DNA from: Rana temporaria
Taxonomy: Eukaryota > Chordata > Amphibia > Anura > Ranidae
Assembly: GCF_905171775.1 (NCBI RefSeq)
Contig: NC_053496.1
Location: forward strand, 177,095,928-177,159,927
Direction of reading: 5' to 3'
Length of the DNA stretch: 64,000 bases
Positions 45,241 through 55,658 of the stretch are shown here, piece by piece. Under the pieces are notes generated by a model. That model saw only the letters and a list, made by a program, of their open reading frames with translations. It did no database searches and was not told where the DNA came from. The first letter of the stretch is position 1, and the number at the start of each line of letters is the position of its first letter. The position numbers were made by a program, and so were the translations under genes.

Positions 45241-46560
45241 ACTTTAAGATAGAGAGATCAGGAATAAAAACTGATTGGTACTCAGTGTTAAATAAAAAAG
45301 GACTTTAGGAAGTGGAGCTATGTTTCGAATTGTTATAAGCAAGTTCTGCTGTAGGAAGGTAGTCCACCCAATCATCCTGAAATGAACTGACAAAACATTG
45401 AATGTACTGCTCTATACTTTGATTGGTCTTCTCAATCTGACCATTAGACTGAGGATGAAAAGCAGAGGACAGATTCATTTTTACACCTTAAGTTGAGCAA
45501 AAACGTTTCCAGAATTTTGAAATAAACTGTTCTCCTTTGTCAGAGACTACACCACCAGGCATTCCATGGAGTTTAAACATTTCCCAAGACATCACTTCCG
45601 CAGTTGGTTTAGCAGTGGGTACCCCTTAACTGGTAAAAAAAGAGCTATCTTAGTGAGAGAATCAACAACTACCAAGATCGAGGTTATTTCTGTGAGGGAG
45701 GAAGATCGACCACAAAGTCCATAGAAATTGACCCCCATGGTCTTGATGGAACAGGGAGTGGTTGAAGCAACCCCAATGTAGAAGATCGGGTGGCATTTTT
45801 CTGCACAGGTCAGGAACGAGGCCACATAGCTTTTTAGCATCTTTCTTGTAACTGGACCACCAAAAGGAACATGATGAAAGTTCTTCTGTCTTAGAAACCC
45901 CAAAATGCCCAGCAGGTCATGAACCAACCTGAAGGCTTCTAACCCAAGCAAATTCAGGTTCATAAAGATGCCCTTGAGTCCAAAAGCCATCCTTATAATC
46001 AAGGTTAATGTCTTTAGGTGGATGATTGAGAAGTGGGTCATTTATACCCCTCTTTTAGAAGATTTAAAACGATTTTAGACATTGTGGCCACTAGAAAGTT
46101 CTTTTGAGAGGCTCCGAGAACAGGCCTTGCCATTCCTTGTTGAGGCGTCTGGAGGACTGGAGTTGAGAAACACTGGTCTAGGAGACAATCTCTTCACATA
46201 ATAAATACATTCAAATTCTTTTTTTATGATCAGTGAGGACAGTTATAGGACTAAACGATGCTTAGCCCCTTTCTAGTAGATACCTCCACTCGGAAAATGC
46301 TTCCCTAATTGCTAGCAATCTCTTATTTCCTCTAAGAGACGAGAGAAAAACGGACATAGATGGTGCATCTTTTTCCAGTTCATTGAGAAAGAATAGCTCC
46401 TACAGCAGAACCTGAAGCATCAACTTCCATGATGAAAGGTAGTTTGGGATCCGGATGTACCAGTATTGGCGCAGAAGTAAAAAGGGTCTTTAGTTTATTG
46501 CTTCTCTGTCCGGAACCACACCATCCAAAGACCCCTTAGCTTTCCCATTTACTTTTTGTA
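45241..46560 (-). mobile_element. Ty3/gypsy pol fragment (integrase and RNase H)
   Basis: Minus strand 45592-46041 reads RQKNFHHVPFGGPVTRKMLK, then a CAEKC zinc-site region and LVVVDSLTKIALF of the integrase core, with frame changes. 46370-46510 is RNase H debris. The ERV LTR begins inside it at TGTAGC. Confidence 0.72.
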
Positions 46561-46562
46561 GC

Positions 46563-47622
46563 TGTAGCGCCCCCTTACTTTCAGTATGGGCACTACGCTA
46601 AAGTTAGTGGGGAATGGGAGAGTTATTTTTGCTCCCATTCGCAATTTGCTAAATTTGGACTTCTGTCGCTCCAGAAAAGTCCACTGGGTCAGTCTGTACT
46701 CCAGGGATGTGGTGCCATCCCTGGCTGGCAGTTGGCGCCAGAGGGGTTCTGGCAGAGCAAGTTTTCCCCAGCAGCCAATTAGAGGAGTTTTTCCTTCCCG
46801 GGGCATGCTGGGGGAGAGTATATCTGTGACAGGTGTCATGTGCTCAAAATCTTCGCGGGGTCCCGGTTCCAGGTGCGGCATCCACCTTCAGGGTGCGTGC
46901 ATCCATGGACCCCACTGCGTGGCCCACCTGGCCAGAATTGCAGCCTACACTGAACCTCATCCGGAGGTAAAAGGGGACTCCAGTGACTTACTGGGTCTCC
47001 AGTTCTATTGAGAGGATCCCAGGCTGGGTGCCGTTCGATTGGGGGATCGGCTTGAGGGGAACCCGGAAGCAGGTTGTCCAACAGGGCTTGAACGAACCAT
47101 CTTGTGGATCTGGTGACTGGAATGCTGACAGGTACGCTTTGCTGTCACCCGGTGACCTATGCTAAAATCTACTGGGAGGATTCGCTCCATTCATCCATTT
47201 AGCTCGCTTAAAGTAATAGGCCTGTGGCAGAGGCCCTAGAGTCAGGTCTGTGAGAGAGACCTGTTCCTCCCAGCAATCCAAAGTGTCACCTCGGCTGCCA
47301 GGCTTGAGATAGGGGTCTGTCCGGGGGCACTTCACCCACTCCGTCTAGAGTGGCGACGAACAACAATTTGATACTACTAGAGCAATATAGCTCAGTTCAT
47401 ATCCAGGCCTGATACTGCGAAGTTTCTCTTCTTCATCAACCTTTTCTTCCTATTTGATGTTGGCCGTGTTGGCCTGGAAATAAAGCATTGGAAAACCTTT
47501 ATTCACTGTCTGGACCTTTGCTCACTACTTTGTCCTCCAACTACACCCCTAGACCATATCAAGGTAACTTAATTTGCCAATCCCAACAACAAATCAGCGG
47601 CTCCTTCGGGGGTAGCGCTACA
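46563..47622 (+). mobile_element. Endogenous retrovirus 5' LTR
   Basis: Starts TGTAGCGC and ends GCGCTACA, an exact 8-bp inverted pair with TG...CA ends, 1060 bp. AATAAA lies at 47479-47484, near the 3' end as in an R region. A primer-binding site follows 2 bp later. Confidence 0.8.
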
Positions 47623-48130
47623 CGTGGGGGCTCGTCCGGGATATCGGCTGTTACCGTTGGCAACAAGAAAAGTGAGTGACAGTTTATTGGAGAGCGAAAA
47701 GTGTCCTGTGTTCTGTGTTTGAACTGTCCGGCTGTGAGGGAGTTAACCTCACCTTGCTAAGCTTGGGCGTACGTGCGGCCTGCAACGTGCCTGGACAAGT
47801 TCTTCAAGTGGGAGGAGCCACCCTCCCCTGCGTGAGACGTGGGATCAATTTTGCGCCAAATGGAGAGAAGGAACGCCCACTTGCGCGCCAAATCAGCAGA
47901 ACCACCATTTCCCTTGAGAAGGACGAATCGCTACAGAGAATGTCCGGAACCTCGAAGGATTCTGCTGCCCCTGCTGCACTGAGGCGTCCCATGACCACAC
48001 CGGGAGTGCCCTCTGTGCCTATCCCCACTGGGACCACCGTGACAGATACTGGCATCCGGCTGTCCACGGGAGGGCAGTTTGTGCTGTTATCATCTAACGG
48101 GACAGAAATATTGGGCCTGGCGACGAGTTA
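47623..48130 (+). mobile_element. ERV primer-binding site and leader/gag remnant
   Basis: 47625-47642 starts TGGGGGCTCGTCC and matches the 18-nt proline-tRNA primer site used by gamma-type retroviruses (family knowledge). The leader follows, and an open stretch from about 47940 to 48130 may be the start of gag, then it stops at LTR sequence. No pol or env is present. A non-functional fossil. Confidence 0.75.
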
Positions 48131-48407
48131 CAAAATGGTACTATATAGAGCAGAATTGCTCAATTTATATCCAGGCCTGATACTGCAAGGTTCTCTCTCT
48201 CTCTTCCTTCATCAACCTTGTCCTTCCCAATTGATGTTGATGTTGGCCGTGTTGGCCTGGAAATAAAGCATTGGAAAAACCTTTATTCACTGCCTGGACA
48301 TTCGCTCACTACTTGGTTCTTATAATTACACCCCTAGACAACACCAGGGTAACTTAATAGGCCGATCCCAAAATCAACCAGCGGCTCCTTCGGGGGTGAG
48401 CGCTACA
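48131..48407 (+). mobile_element. ERV 3' LTR fragment
   Basis: Matches the last quarter of the 5' LTR (TCCAGGCCTGATACTGC, AATAAA near 48264, end GCGCTACA at 48407). The LTR upstream part is missing. Confidence 0.75.
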
Positions 48408-48486
48408 AATACTTTTTCAAGGCACTGTATATATACAATTATATATAGTGTGTGTGTGTTTAATAGAAATACAATTTTTATATATT
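48408..48486. mobile_element. Tc1-like end fragment
   Basis: AATACTTTTTCAAGGCACTG directly abuts the LTR, as at 22338. Confidence 0.5.
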
Positions 48487-48554
48487 TTTTTATTATTGTT
48501 ATTTGGCTTGTACATGAGGATAAAGATAAACAACAAAAAATAATAAACGTACAG

Positions 48555-48785
48555 AAAAGGTAAATGTGCTGAGTTTTAATGTATGAATGAAGACTGCAGT
48601 ATTTATGAATGAAGGCTGCAGTATTTCAATTCTCCACAAGATGGTGATCTCACTCCTGAGCGTGAAACGCAAAGAAGGAAGTGATGTCATGTACGGACAG
48701 GAAGTGATGTAGGGTAAAAGACAGGAAGTTCCAGAGGAGAGGTGACTTGTTAGGAAATAGCGTACAGACATGACTGGATCTTAAG
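48555..48785 (+). promoter_or_regulatory. Candidate promoter and exon 1 of unit F
   Basis: Fifth copy of the GGAAGTGATGTCA module; candidate donor CTTAAG|GTACAT after 48785. Nearly identical to the unit D copy. Confidence 0.4.
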
Positions 48786-48802
48786 GTACATTTATTTTAT
48801 TA

Positions 48803-50036
48803 TAGGTACTTGTATAACATTTTCATTTTACGCAGTGCTTTACATAAATAGTTATATTGTACACTCACATCAGTCTCTGCCCCCAAGGAGCTTACAATCC
48901 AAGGTCCCTAACTCACATTCATACACACACATACTAGGGATAATTTAGATCGGAGCCAATAAGCTACCAGCATGTCATTGGAGTGTTGGAGGAAAGCGGA
49001 GTATAGAGAGGAGGGAGAGCACATCCCGTTCCTCCACCGGGCTCTCTCCCAGTGTTTGTGTTGTTATCTGTACTTTTTCGAAACAAGTGAAAGCCGTCCA
49101 AGACACCCGCCTGCATCCTACCTACTGATGAAGTCAGCAGTTGCTAAGGGCTGGTCGGGTGGCTGCAAAACTTTCAGATTTGCCGGTGTTCTGTCGGATA
49201 TTGTCCCTGCTGTGGAGAAGTGCCCGGGATGAACTGCGCATGCTAGAAGTGGGATTTAGAAAGGGGCGTTTGTGTTTAGCAGGGGGGGATTTGTGCTAGG
49301 ATGGGGGATTTTTAGGTGGGGATTTATATTACATGGGGCATTTTTTGGGGGGAGGGGTTGTGCTAACAGGGGGGATGGGGGGAGTTACAAGCTACTGACC
49401 ACTTAACTCTATCTTACAAACTACATTTTCTGTCTTTTTCACATCGGGGGGCAGTGCGGTACAAAATGTGAATTCATGTGTTTTTCCGCACCTCACAAAA
49501 ATGCGTTGCCTTTTGCAGTTGCACCCAGTCACCATTAATTTCTAATGGCACTCCCACTCATCCACCTATTGCATGTTTGTTTGCGATCACTTAAACGCAT
49601 GATACCACAGTAACATGTATTATGGTGGAGCTCAATCCAAAAATCATGCCAGCATGTTTTTCACATGTTTCACGAGCATGGAGCAGACTAATAAAAAAAG
49701 CAGAACAACTCAAAAAAAGCACCTGGGCTCGGATGCACCTCCTTGTGTCAATGAGCCCTCATACGTCCATTTCCCAAAGACAACCTCTGGACATGACGCT
49801 AATCACGTGCACTCAACTTCTTTGGTCAACCATGGTGAGGCCTGTTCTGAGTGGAATCTGTATTTTCTACTAAATTTATATACAAATAAAATAAAACTAC
49901 GAAAAAAAAAAATCAGAAACCCCCATAGCATTAGATCCCGCCCCTCCTCAGTGAAAGAGGGGATGAAAGGAGAAAGACAGCAACGAGAAAAAATTAAATA
50001 AAAATTCCCTGTGTTATACTTAAGGATGAACACAAT
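48803..50036. other. Upstream module of unit F
   Basis: 48803-49015 is the SINE-like segment. 49090-49870 is the conserved tract. ORFs at 49615-50001 are not conserved in frame between copies. Confidence 0.5.
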
Positions 50037-50726
50037 GGGCCAGATTCAGAGAGAACTTTCGCCGACGTATCTGTTGATACGCCGCGTAAGTTCTAGGATG
50101 CGCCGTCGTATCTATGTGCCGTATTCTTAAAACCAGATACGCCTGAATTCTGGCTCCATCCGACTGACGTAAGTCTCCTACGCCGTCGTATCTTGGGTGC
50201 ATATTTACGCTGGCCGCTAGGGGCGCTTCCGTTGATTTACGCGTCGAATATGTAAATGACCTAGATACGCCGATTCACGAACGTACTTGCGCCCGTCGCA
50301 GTAAGCTACGCCGTTTACGTAAGGCGTACGTTCAGCGTAAGTTTACCCCTCATAAAGCAGGGGTAAGTCATGTTAAGGTATGGGCGCCGGAACAGCGTTG
50401 TATTTTACGTCGTTTACGTAAGTCGTACGTGAATGGGGCTGGGCGTAGGTTACGTTCACGTCGTATGAATTGAGCCGGCGTATCTTAGGGAGTAAATTCG
50501 ATGTGATTCTGAGCATGCGCGCGCATGCGCCGTTCGTTCGGCGCTTCATTTACATGGGGTCACGATTCATTTTAATACAACACGCCCACTACCTGCCTAC
50601 TTTGAATTAGGCGGGCTTACGCCGGCCCATTTACATTACGCCGGCGCAAATATGGGAGCAAGTGCTTTGTGAATACTCAGCTTGCCTCTCGGCACAAAGA
50701 TACGCCGATGTACCTGAATCTGGCCC
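50037..50726. mobile_element. Harbinger-like MITE, copy in E-F spacer
   Basis: Same insertion point and family as 23991-24674; the two copies were duplicated together. Confidence 0.78.
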
Positions 50727-51131
50727 TGTCTGTTCATCTTCAAATCCTCATATGTGCAAAGAAATAGAAAGAACAAGAGAAAGAAAATAAAAAATTCATT
50801 GTTATACCTAACGCTGAACCCCGTTCAACATGATGTTCTTCTCCCCCTGAAAGGGTAAATATTCGGTTGTTTTTCCGAACAGTCAAGGTTTGGACCAAAC
50901 TTTTTTTGCACTGAATCTTGAGGTTATCCCCAATATAGACATTACACATCCTGGTATAGTCCAGATACTTCTCAGTCTAACGACAGAGTGTCCGATTCAG
51001 ATCATAAGGAGGTGAGGAGGATTCTGGGAGGGTCACGTGACTTCATCCTTATCTCTATAATTAACACATTGTTCTATCTAGAAGGGAGAGAAGAATTCTA
51101 CAACGTCTTCATTGATACTTTCTTTCTATAG
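50727..51131. other. Upstream flank of unit F
   Basis: Conserved tract. Candidate donor GGAG|GTGAGGAGG near 51012, with TAA in the frame leading to it. No start exon supported. Confidence 0.4.
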
Positions 51132-53618
51132 ACAGACTAAATTATAAAATAGTGAAGGAAACATCTGGAGATCCAATAACACCCAACAACCATCTTCACA
51201 GGACATCACCCATCACAGTGCCTCCACCTCACTGCCTGACAACAGAGGTAAACAGTGCCAAGAAGATTCTAAAAGTCACCAAGAAGATCATTGATCTGCA
51301 GAGAGGAGAGGTGAGCGGTGCCGGGAATTCTGGGACATTATCCAGTAACAGACAAGGGGTGTGTCTGGATGGTGACTGTATCATTGTGTGTGTCAGGTTC
51401 CTATAAGGTGTCAGGATGTCACTGTCTATTTCTCCATGGAGGAGTGGGAGTATTTAGAGGGACACAAGGATCTCTACAAGGACGTCATGATGGAGAATCA
51501 GTCGCCCCTCACATCACCGGGTAAGAGGAGACTTTATTGTAAAGGCGAGAGCAGTACGGAGGGTCCACCTAGATCCCCCATCATCTGATAAACAATGTAT
51601 TCAGTCAGTGTGTGTGTTTCCTACAGATGGATCCAGTAATGGAAACCCACCAGAGAGATGTCCCCGTCCTCTGTATTCCCGGGATTCCACACAGGAAGAT
51701 CACACCATCCTTCACCATCATCAGGTAGGTGGGACTGATCAACTAAAATGTTTAAATAATTCTAAACTATGAGACCACATTCTTCAAAGTAACTTCTTGT
51801 TCCTTTTTATAAATGTATTCTGTCATCTTTGGGGTTTAGGGTGAAGAATTGAAAGATACCAAAGCTGAGATTAAAAAGGAAGAAGAAGAAGAAGAGAGGT
51901 TGGTGAGTGGAGATCAGCAGTCTATGGAGGGGGGAAGTCTTCAGTATTCCCGGGATTCCACACCGGAAGATCAAAGCCTCCCTCACCATCATCAGGTAGA
52001 AAGAACTGAGCTATAGAACTCAAAAGTTATTCTAAACTATAGATAACTTTCTTATAGATTTTTTTTTTTAATATTGAACTTTTTTCGTATTGGGGTTTAG
52101 GATAAATTAGAAAAAGACATCAAACTTGAGGTTAAAGAGGAAGAAGAAGAGACGTTGGTGAGTGGAGATCAGCAGTCTATGGAGGAGATGACCATGAAAA
52201 GTGACCAGGAGGAATCATCTCTTTATATCAGCAGAAGTAAGTAATAATAATAATAATAATAATCACTGAATGCAGAAATGTTCACATTTTTCCATTTCTT
52301 CTATGAGTATAAAATATGAATTTAAATAATTGCAATGTGAAGATACTGTACATCATATGAAAGGTCCATCTCCATTCCTCAATATAATTTCATGTTCCCA
52401 ACAAATGAGGAGGAGATACTGTACACCATATGAAAGGTCCATCTCCATTCCTCAATATAACGTCATGTTCCCAACAAATGAGGAGGAGATACTGTACACC
52501 ATATGAAAGGCCCATCTCCATTCCTCAATATAACGTCATGTTCCCAACAAATGAGGAAGAGATGATGTATTTTTATCTAGTTTGTATTGATATTTTATGT
52601 TATGATTGCCCCCAATTCCATGCCAGAGCTCTGAGATACTGTAGAGTGTTAGACCAACATACTGTACATGACTTCTGAATGAAGAATTCTAATAACATTT
52701 AAACATTGATTTCCAACAGGAGGACACTATGTCCTGAATAACGTATCTTCAGAATATAAAGAAGAAGAAAATCCCACCACACAACGTTCTCCAGGAGAAA
52801 ATTCCACCACACAACGTTCTCCAGGAGAAAATCCCACCACACAATGTTCTCCAGATGAAAATCCCACCACACAACGTTCTCCAGGAGTGAATCGCATTAC
52901 ACAAATAATACATCATAGAACTTATCATATAGAGAGATCCTGGGATTTCTCTGATCCTGAGGATTCTTCTGATGATCCACATACTATTATTTTTGAATCT
53001 CACAGTACAGATAAATCAACAGATCCATCTAATCCCGAGGAATCTTCCTTGAACCATGAAGGATCTCAAGAAACCAGAGAGCCTCTTACACACCAGAAAA
53101 TTCACACTGGCGAGCGTCCATTCTCGTGTTCGCACTGTGGTAAAGGTTTTATTAAGAAAGGAAGCCTTCTCATACACCAGAGAGTTCACACAGGCGAGCA
53201 TACTTTCCCATGTTCAGAGTGCGGCAAACGTTTTATTTTCAAAGCAAACCTTCTTAATCACCACAGAATTCACACGGGTGAGCGTCCCTTTTCATGTTCA
53301 GAGTGCGGGAAATTTTTTATTCAGAAAGTAGAACTTGTTAATCACCAAAGAGTTCACACGGGTGAGCGTCCGTTCTCGTGTTCGCACTGTGATAAAGGTT
53401 TCACTCAGAAAGGAAACCTTCTAACACACCAGAGAACTCACACAGGTGAGCGTCCTTTTTCATGTTCAGAGTGCGGGAAACTTTTCATTCGGAAATGTGA
53501 ACTTGTTGTTCACCAAAGAAGACACACGGGGGAACGTCCTTATTCATGTTCAAAGTGCCGGAAATGCTTCAGTAGAAAAAGTGCTTTTGATCGACACCAG
53601 GGAATTCACATAGACTAA
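51132..53618 (+). CDS. KRAB zinc-finger gene, unit F
   Basis: Exons 51132-51310, KRAB 51397-51520, 51627-51724, 51840-51995, 52101-52236 and 52720-53618 join in frame into about 529 codons. The first exon ends KKIIDLQRGE instead of LLTGE. The 51840 exon has one extra Glu in its acidic run. The last intron has three copies of the 73-bp repeat. Same architecture as unit D, with the shortest decapeptide array. Expected role is a nuclear repressor; the start exon is not found. Confidence 0.83.
51397..51520 (+). CDS. KRAB A-box exon, unit F
   Basis: VPIRCQDVTVYFSMEEWEYL then EGHKDLYKDVMMENQSPL. Core KRAB A residues are kept; Pro-to-Ser near the exon end is the only change in that stretch from units B and D. 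Confidence 0.88.
52342..52560. repeat. 73-bp intronic tandem repeat, 3 copies (unit F)
   Basis: Units begin GATACTGTAC at 52342, 52415 and 52488. Same unit as 11870-12161. Confidence 0.85.
52720..53618 (+). CDS. Unit F terminal exon, 6 C2H2 fingers
   Basis: Four decapeptide repeats (52767-52886), spacer (SSDDPH for SSEDPH), then six fingers with contact residues KGSI, FANN, QVEN, QGNT, RCEV and RSAR. Fingers 1-2 resemble unit D while 5-6 resemble C and E, so the exon looks mosaic. It has the same spacer-to-HQKIH deletion as unit D. Ends GIHID. Confidence 0.9.
52767..52886 (+). repeat. Coding 30-bp tandem repeat, 4 copies (unit F)
   Basis: Only four in-frame decapeptide units, the shortest array of the six. 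Confidence 0.9.
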
Positions 53619-54239
53619 CCACCTTTTTTATGTTTAGACGGACCAATGGGGAGTGTGAGATTGTGTGTCCTTCCTTATAGTCAGAATGTATAAGATGTTT
53701 CTGTTAAAGAAAATCACTTCTTGGACCCCAGAATATTCACAAAGACTAATAACGTTTTTGTGTTCATATTGGCTTATTTGGAGGCGTGGCCAAACTACAT
53801 TGTACTATGATGTCATAGTTATAGGTCTGCAGGGATTGAATTATAGTAATACGATCCTATAAACAATGCTGACTTGGTCCCGCACTCACACAGGCCCCAC
53901 CATGGAGTACGACAACCCATGGACCATACTTTTTATTGGTTGCTATTAGCCAATATACTGCACATCTTTTTTGCTTTACTGAAGGAACTAACTTTTTATT
54001 GGACCGACTAAAGTATAATTATTTTTAAATTGGATTTTTCTTTTACTTCAGCTATGCAATATTTAATTTTGATTATTTATTGTGTGTTATTAATATAATC
54101 CGATTTTCTAGAATAAACAAGAAAGCTCTACTCTACAATATTCTGTTCTGAGTCCTTTTCTACAAATGAACATCATTTTTATATTATGGGTGATTGGAAT
54201 GTGCTTAATTCATAGAGATTCTTTCATTGGTGTTATATT
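53619..54239 (+). promoter_or_regulatory. Unit F 3' UTR with poly(A) signal
   Basis: Conserved 3' tract, AATAAA at 54112-54117. Confidence 0.6.
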
Positions 54240-55345
54240 AGTGAGATCTGAGAGACTAGAAGGTCCAGTTTCAGAAAGTCCAGAAGGTCCAGTTCCAGAT
54301 GATCCAGAAGGGTCAGTTCCAGAGAGCCCAGGGGGTCCAGTTCCAGATGATCCAGAAGGGTCAGTTCCAGAGAGCCCAGGGGGTCCAGTTCCAGAGGATC
54401 CAGGAGGTCCAGTCACAGAGAGTCCAGGAGGTTCAGTTCCAGAGAGTCCAGTTCCAGAGAGTTTCGAAGGTCTAGTTCCAGAGAGCCCAGGGGGTCCATC
54501 TCCAGAGAATCCAGAAGGTCCAGTTCCAGATGATCCATGAGGTCCAGATCCAGATAATCCAGGAGGTCCAGTTCCAGAAGGTCCAGTTCCAAAGAGTCCA
54601 GAAGGTCCAATTCCAGAGAGTCCAGAAGGTCCAGTTTCAGAGAGTCCAGAAGGTCCAGTTCCAGAGAGTCCAGAAGGTCCAGTTCCAGAGAGTCCAGAAG
54701 GTCCAGTTCCAGAGAGCCAAGAAGGTCCAGTTCCAGAGAGCCAAGAAGGTCCAGTTCCAGAGAGCTAAGAAGGTCCAGTTCCAGAGAACCAAGAAGTCCA
54801 AAGGGTCCAGTTCCAAAGGATCTAGAAGGTCCAGTTTCAGAGTATCCAGGAGATCCATTTCCAGTGGTTCTAGAAGGTCCAGTTCCAGAAGGTCCAGTTC
54901 CAGAGGTTCCAGAAGGTCCAGTTCCAGAGAGTCCAGAAGGTCCAGTTCCAGAGAGTCCAGGAGGTCCAGTTCCAGAGAGTCCAGAATGTCCAGTTCCAGA
55001 GAGTCCAGAATGTCCAGTTCCAGAGAGTCCAGAATGTCCAGTTCCAGAGAGTCCAGAATGTCCAGTTCCAGAGAGTCCAGAATGTCCAGTTCCAGAGAGT
55101 CCAGAAGGTCCAGTTCAAGAGGATCCAGAAGGTCCAGTTCCAGAGAGTTCAGAAGATCCAGTTCCAGAGAGTCCAGAAGGTCCCGTTCCAGAGAGTTCAG
55201 AATGTCCAATCCCAGAGGATCCATCAGGTCCAGTCCAAAAGGTCCAGTTCCAAAGGATCTAGAAGTTCCAGTTTCAGAGAGTCCAGAAGGTCCAGTTCCA
55301 TAAGGTATAGTTCCAGAGCATCCATGAGGTCCAGTTCCAGGAACT
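54240..55345. repeat. 24-bp minisatellite downstream of unit F
   Basis: About 45 copies of the GPVPESPE-type unit. A block at 54985-55095 carries five near-identical ECPVPESP-type units (GAATGT in place of GAAGGT), showing a local expansion. Open frames of 239 and 257 codons on opposite strands arise from it. Confidence 0.9.
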
Positions 55346-55642
55346 CTCCAGTTCAAAATGTGTGCCAGTTAATATTCTAAGGATACATGGAGCCACTACA
55401 AATGCCACATAGAATATTTCCATCGCTGCCATCTTGGTTTTTCTCCTCATGCTCACAGTGATCAGCTCCATTATTTCCCAGTTATTATCTTCATTCTCAG
55501 TGATACAGAGGTCATACCCATCAGTGGCTCAGAGAGTATGTCAGTGTCATGCCATCTGTGTATTCCCCTTTATGATATTGGGGTGATTACACTCTTGTGG
55601 TAGGTGTTTTTTCAATGAGTTATGCCAGAGCAAACTGTATTT
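55346..55642. other. Conserved 3' flank of unit F
   Basis: Matches the tract after units C and E (GGATACATGGAGCCACTACA to TATTTAAAGGTGTATC). No gene supported. Confidence 0.55.
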
Positions 55643-55658
55643 AAAGGTGTATCGGCCC

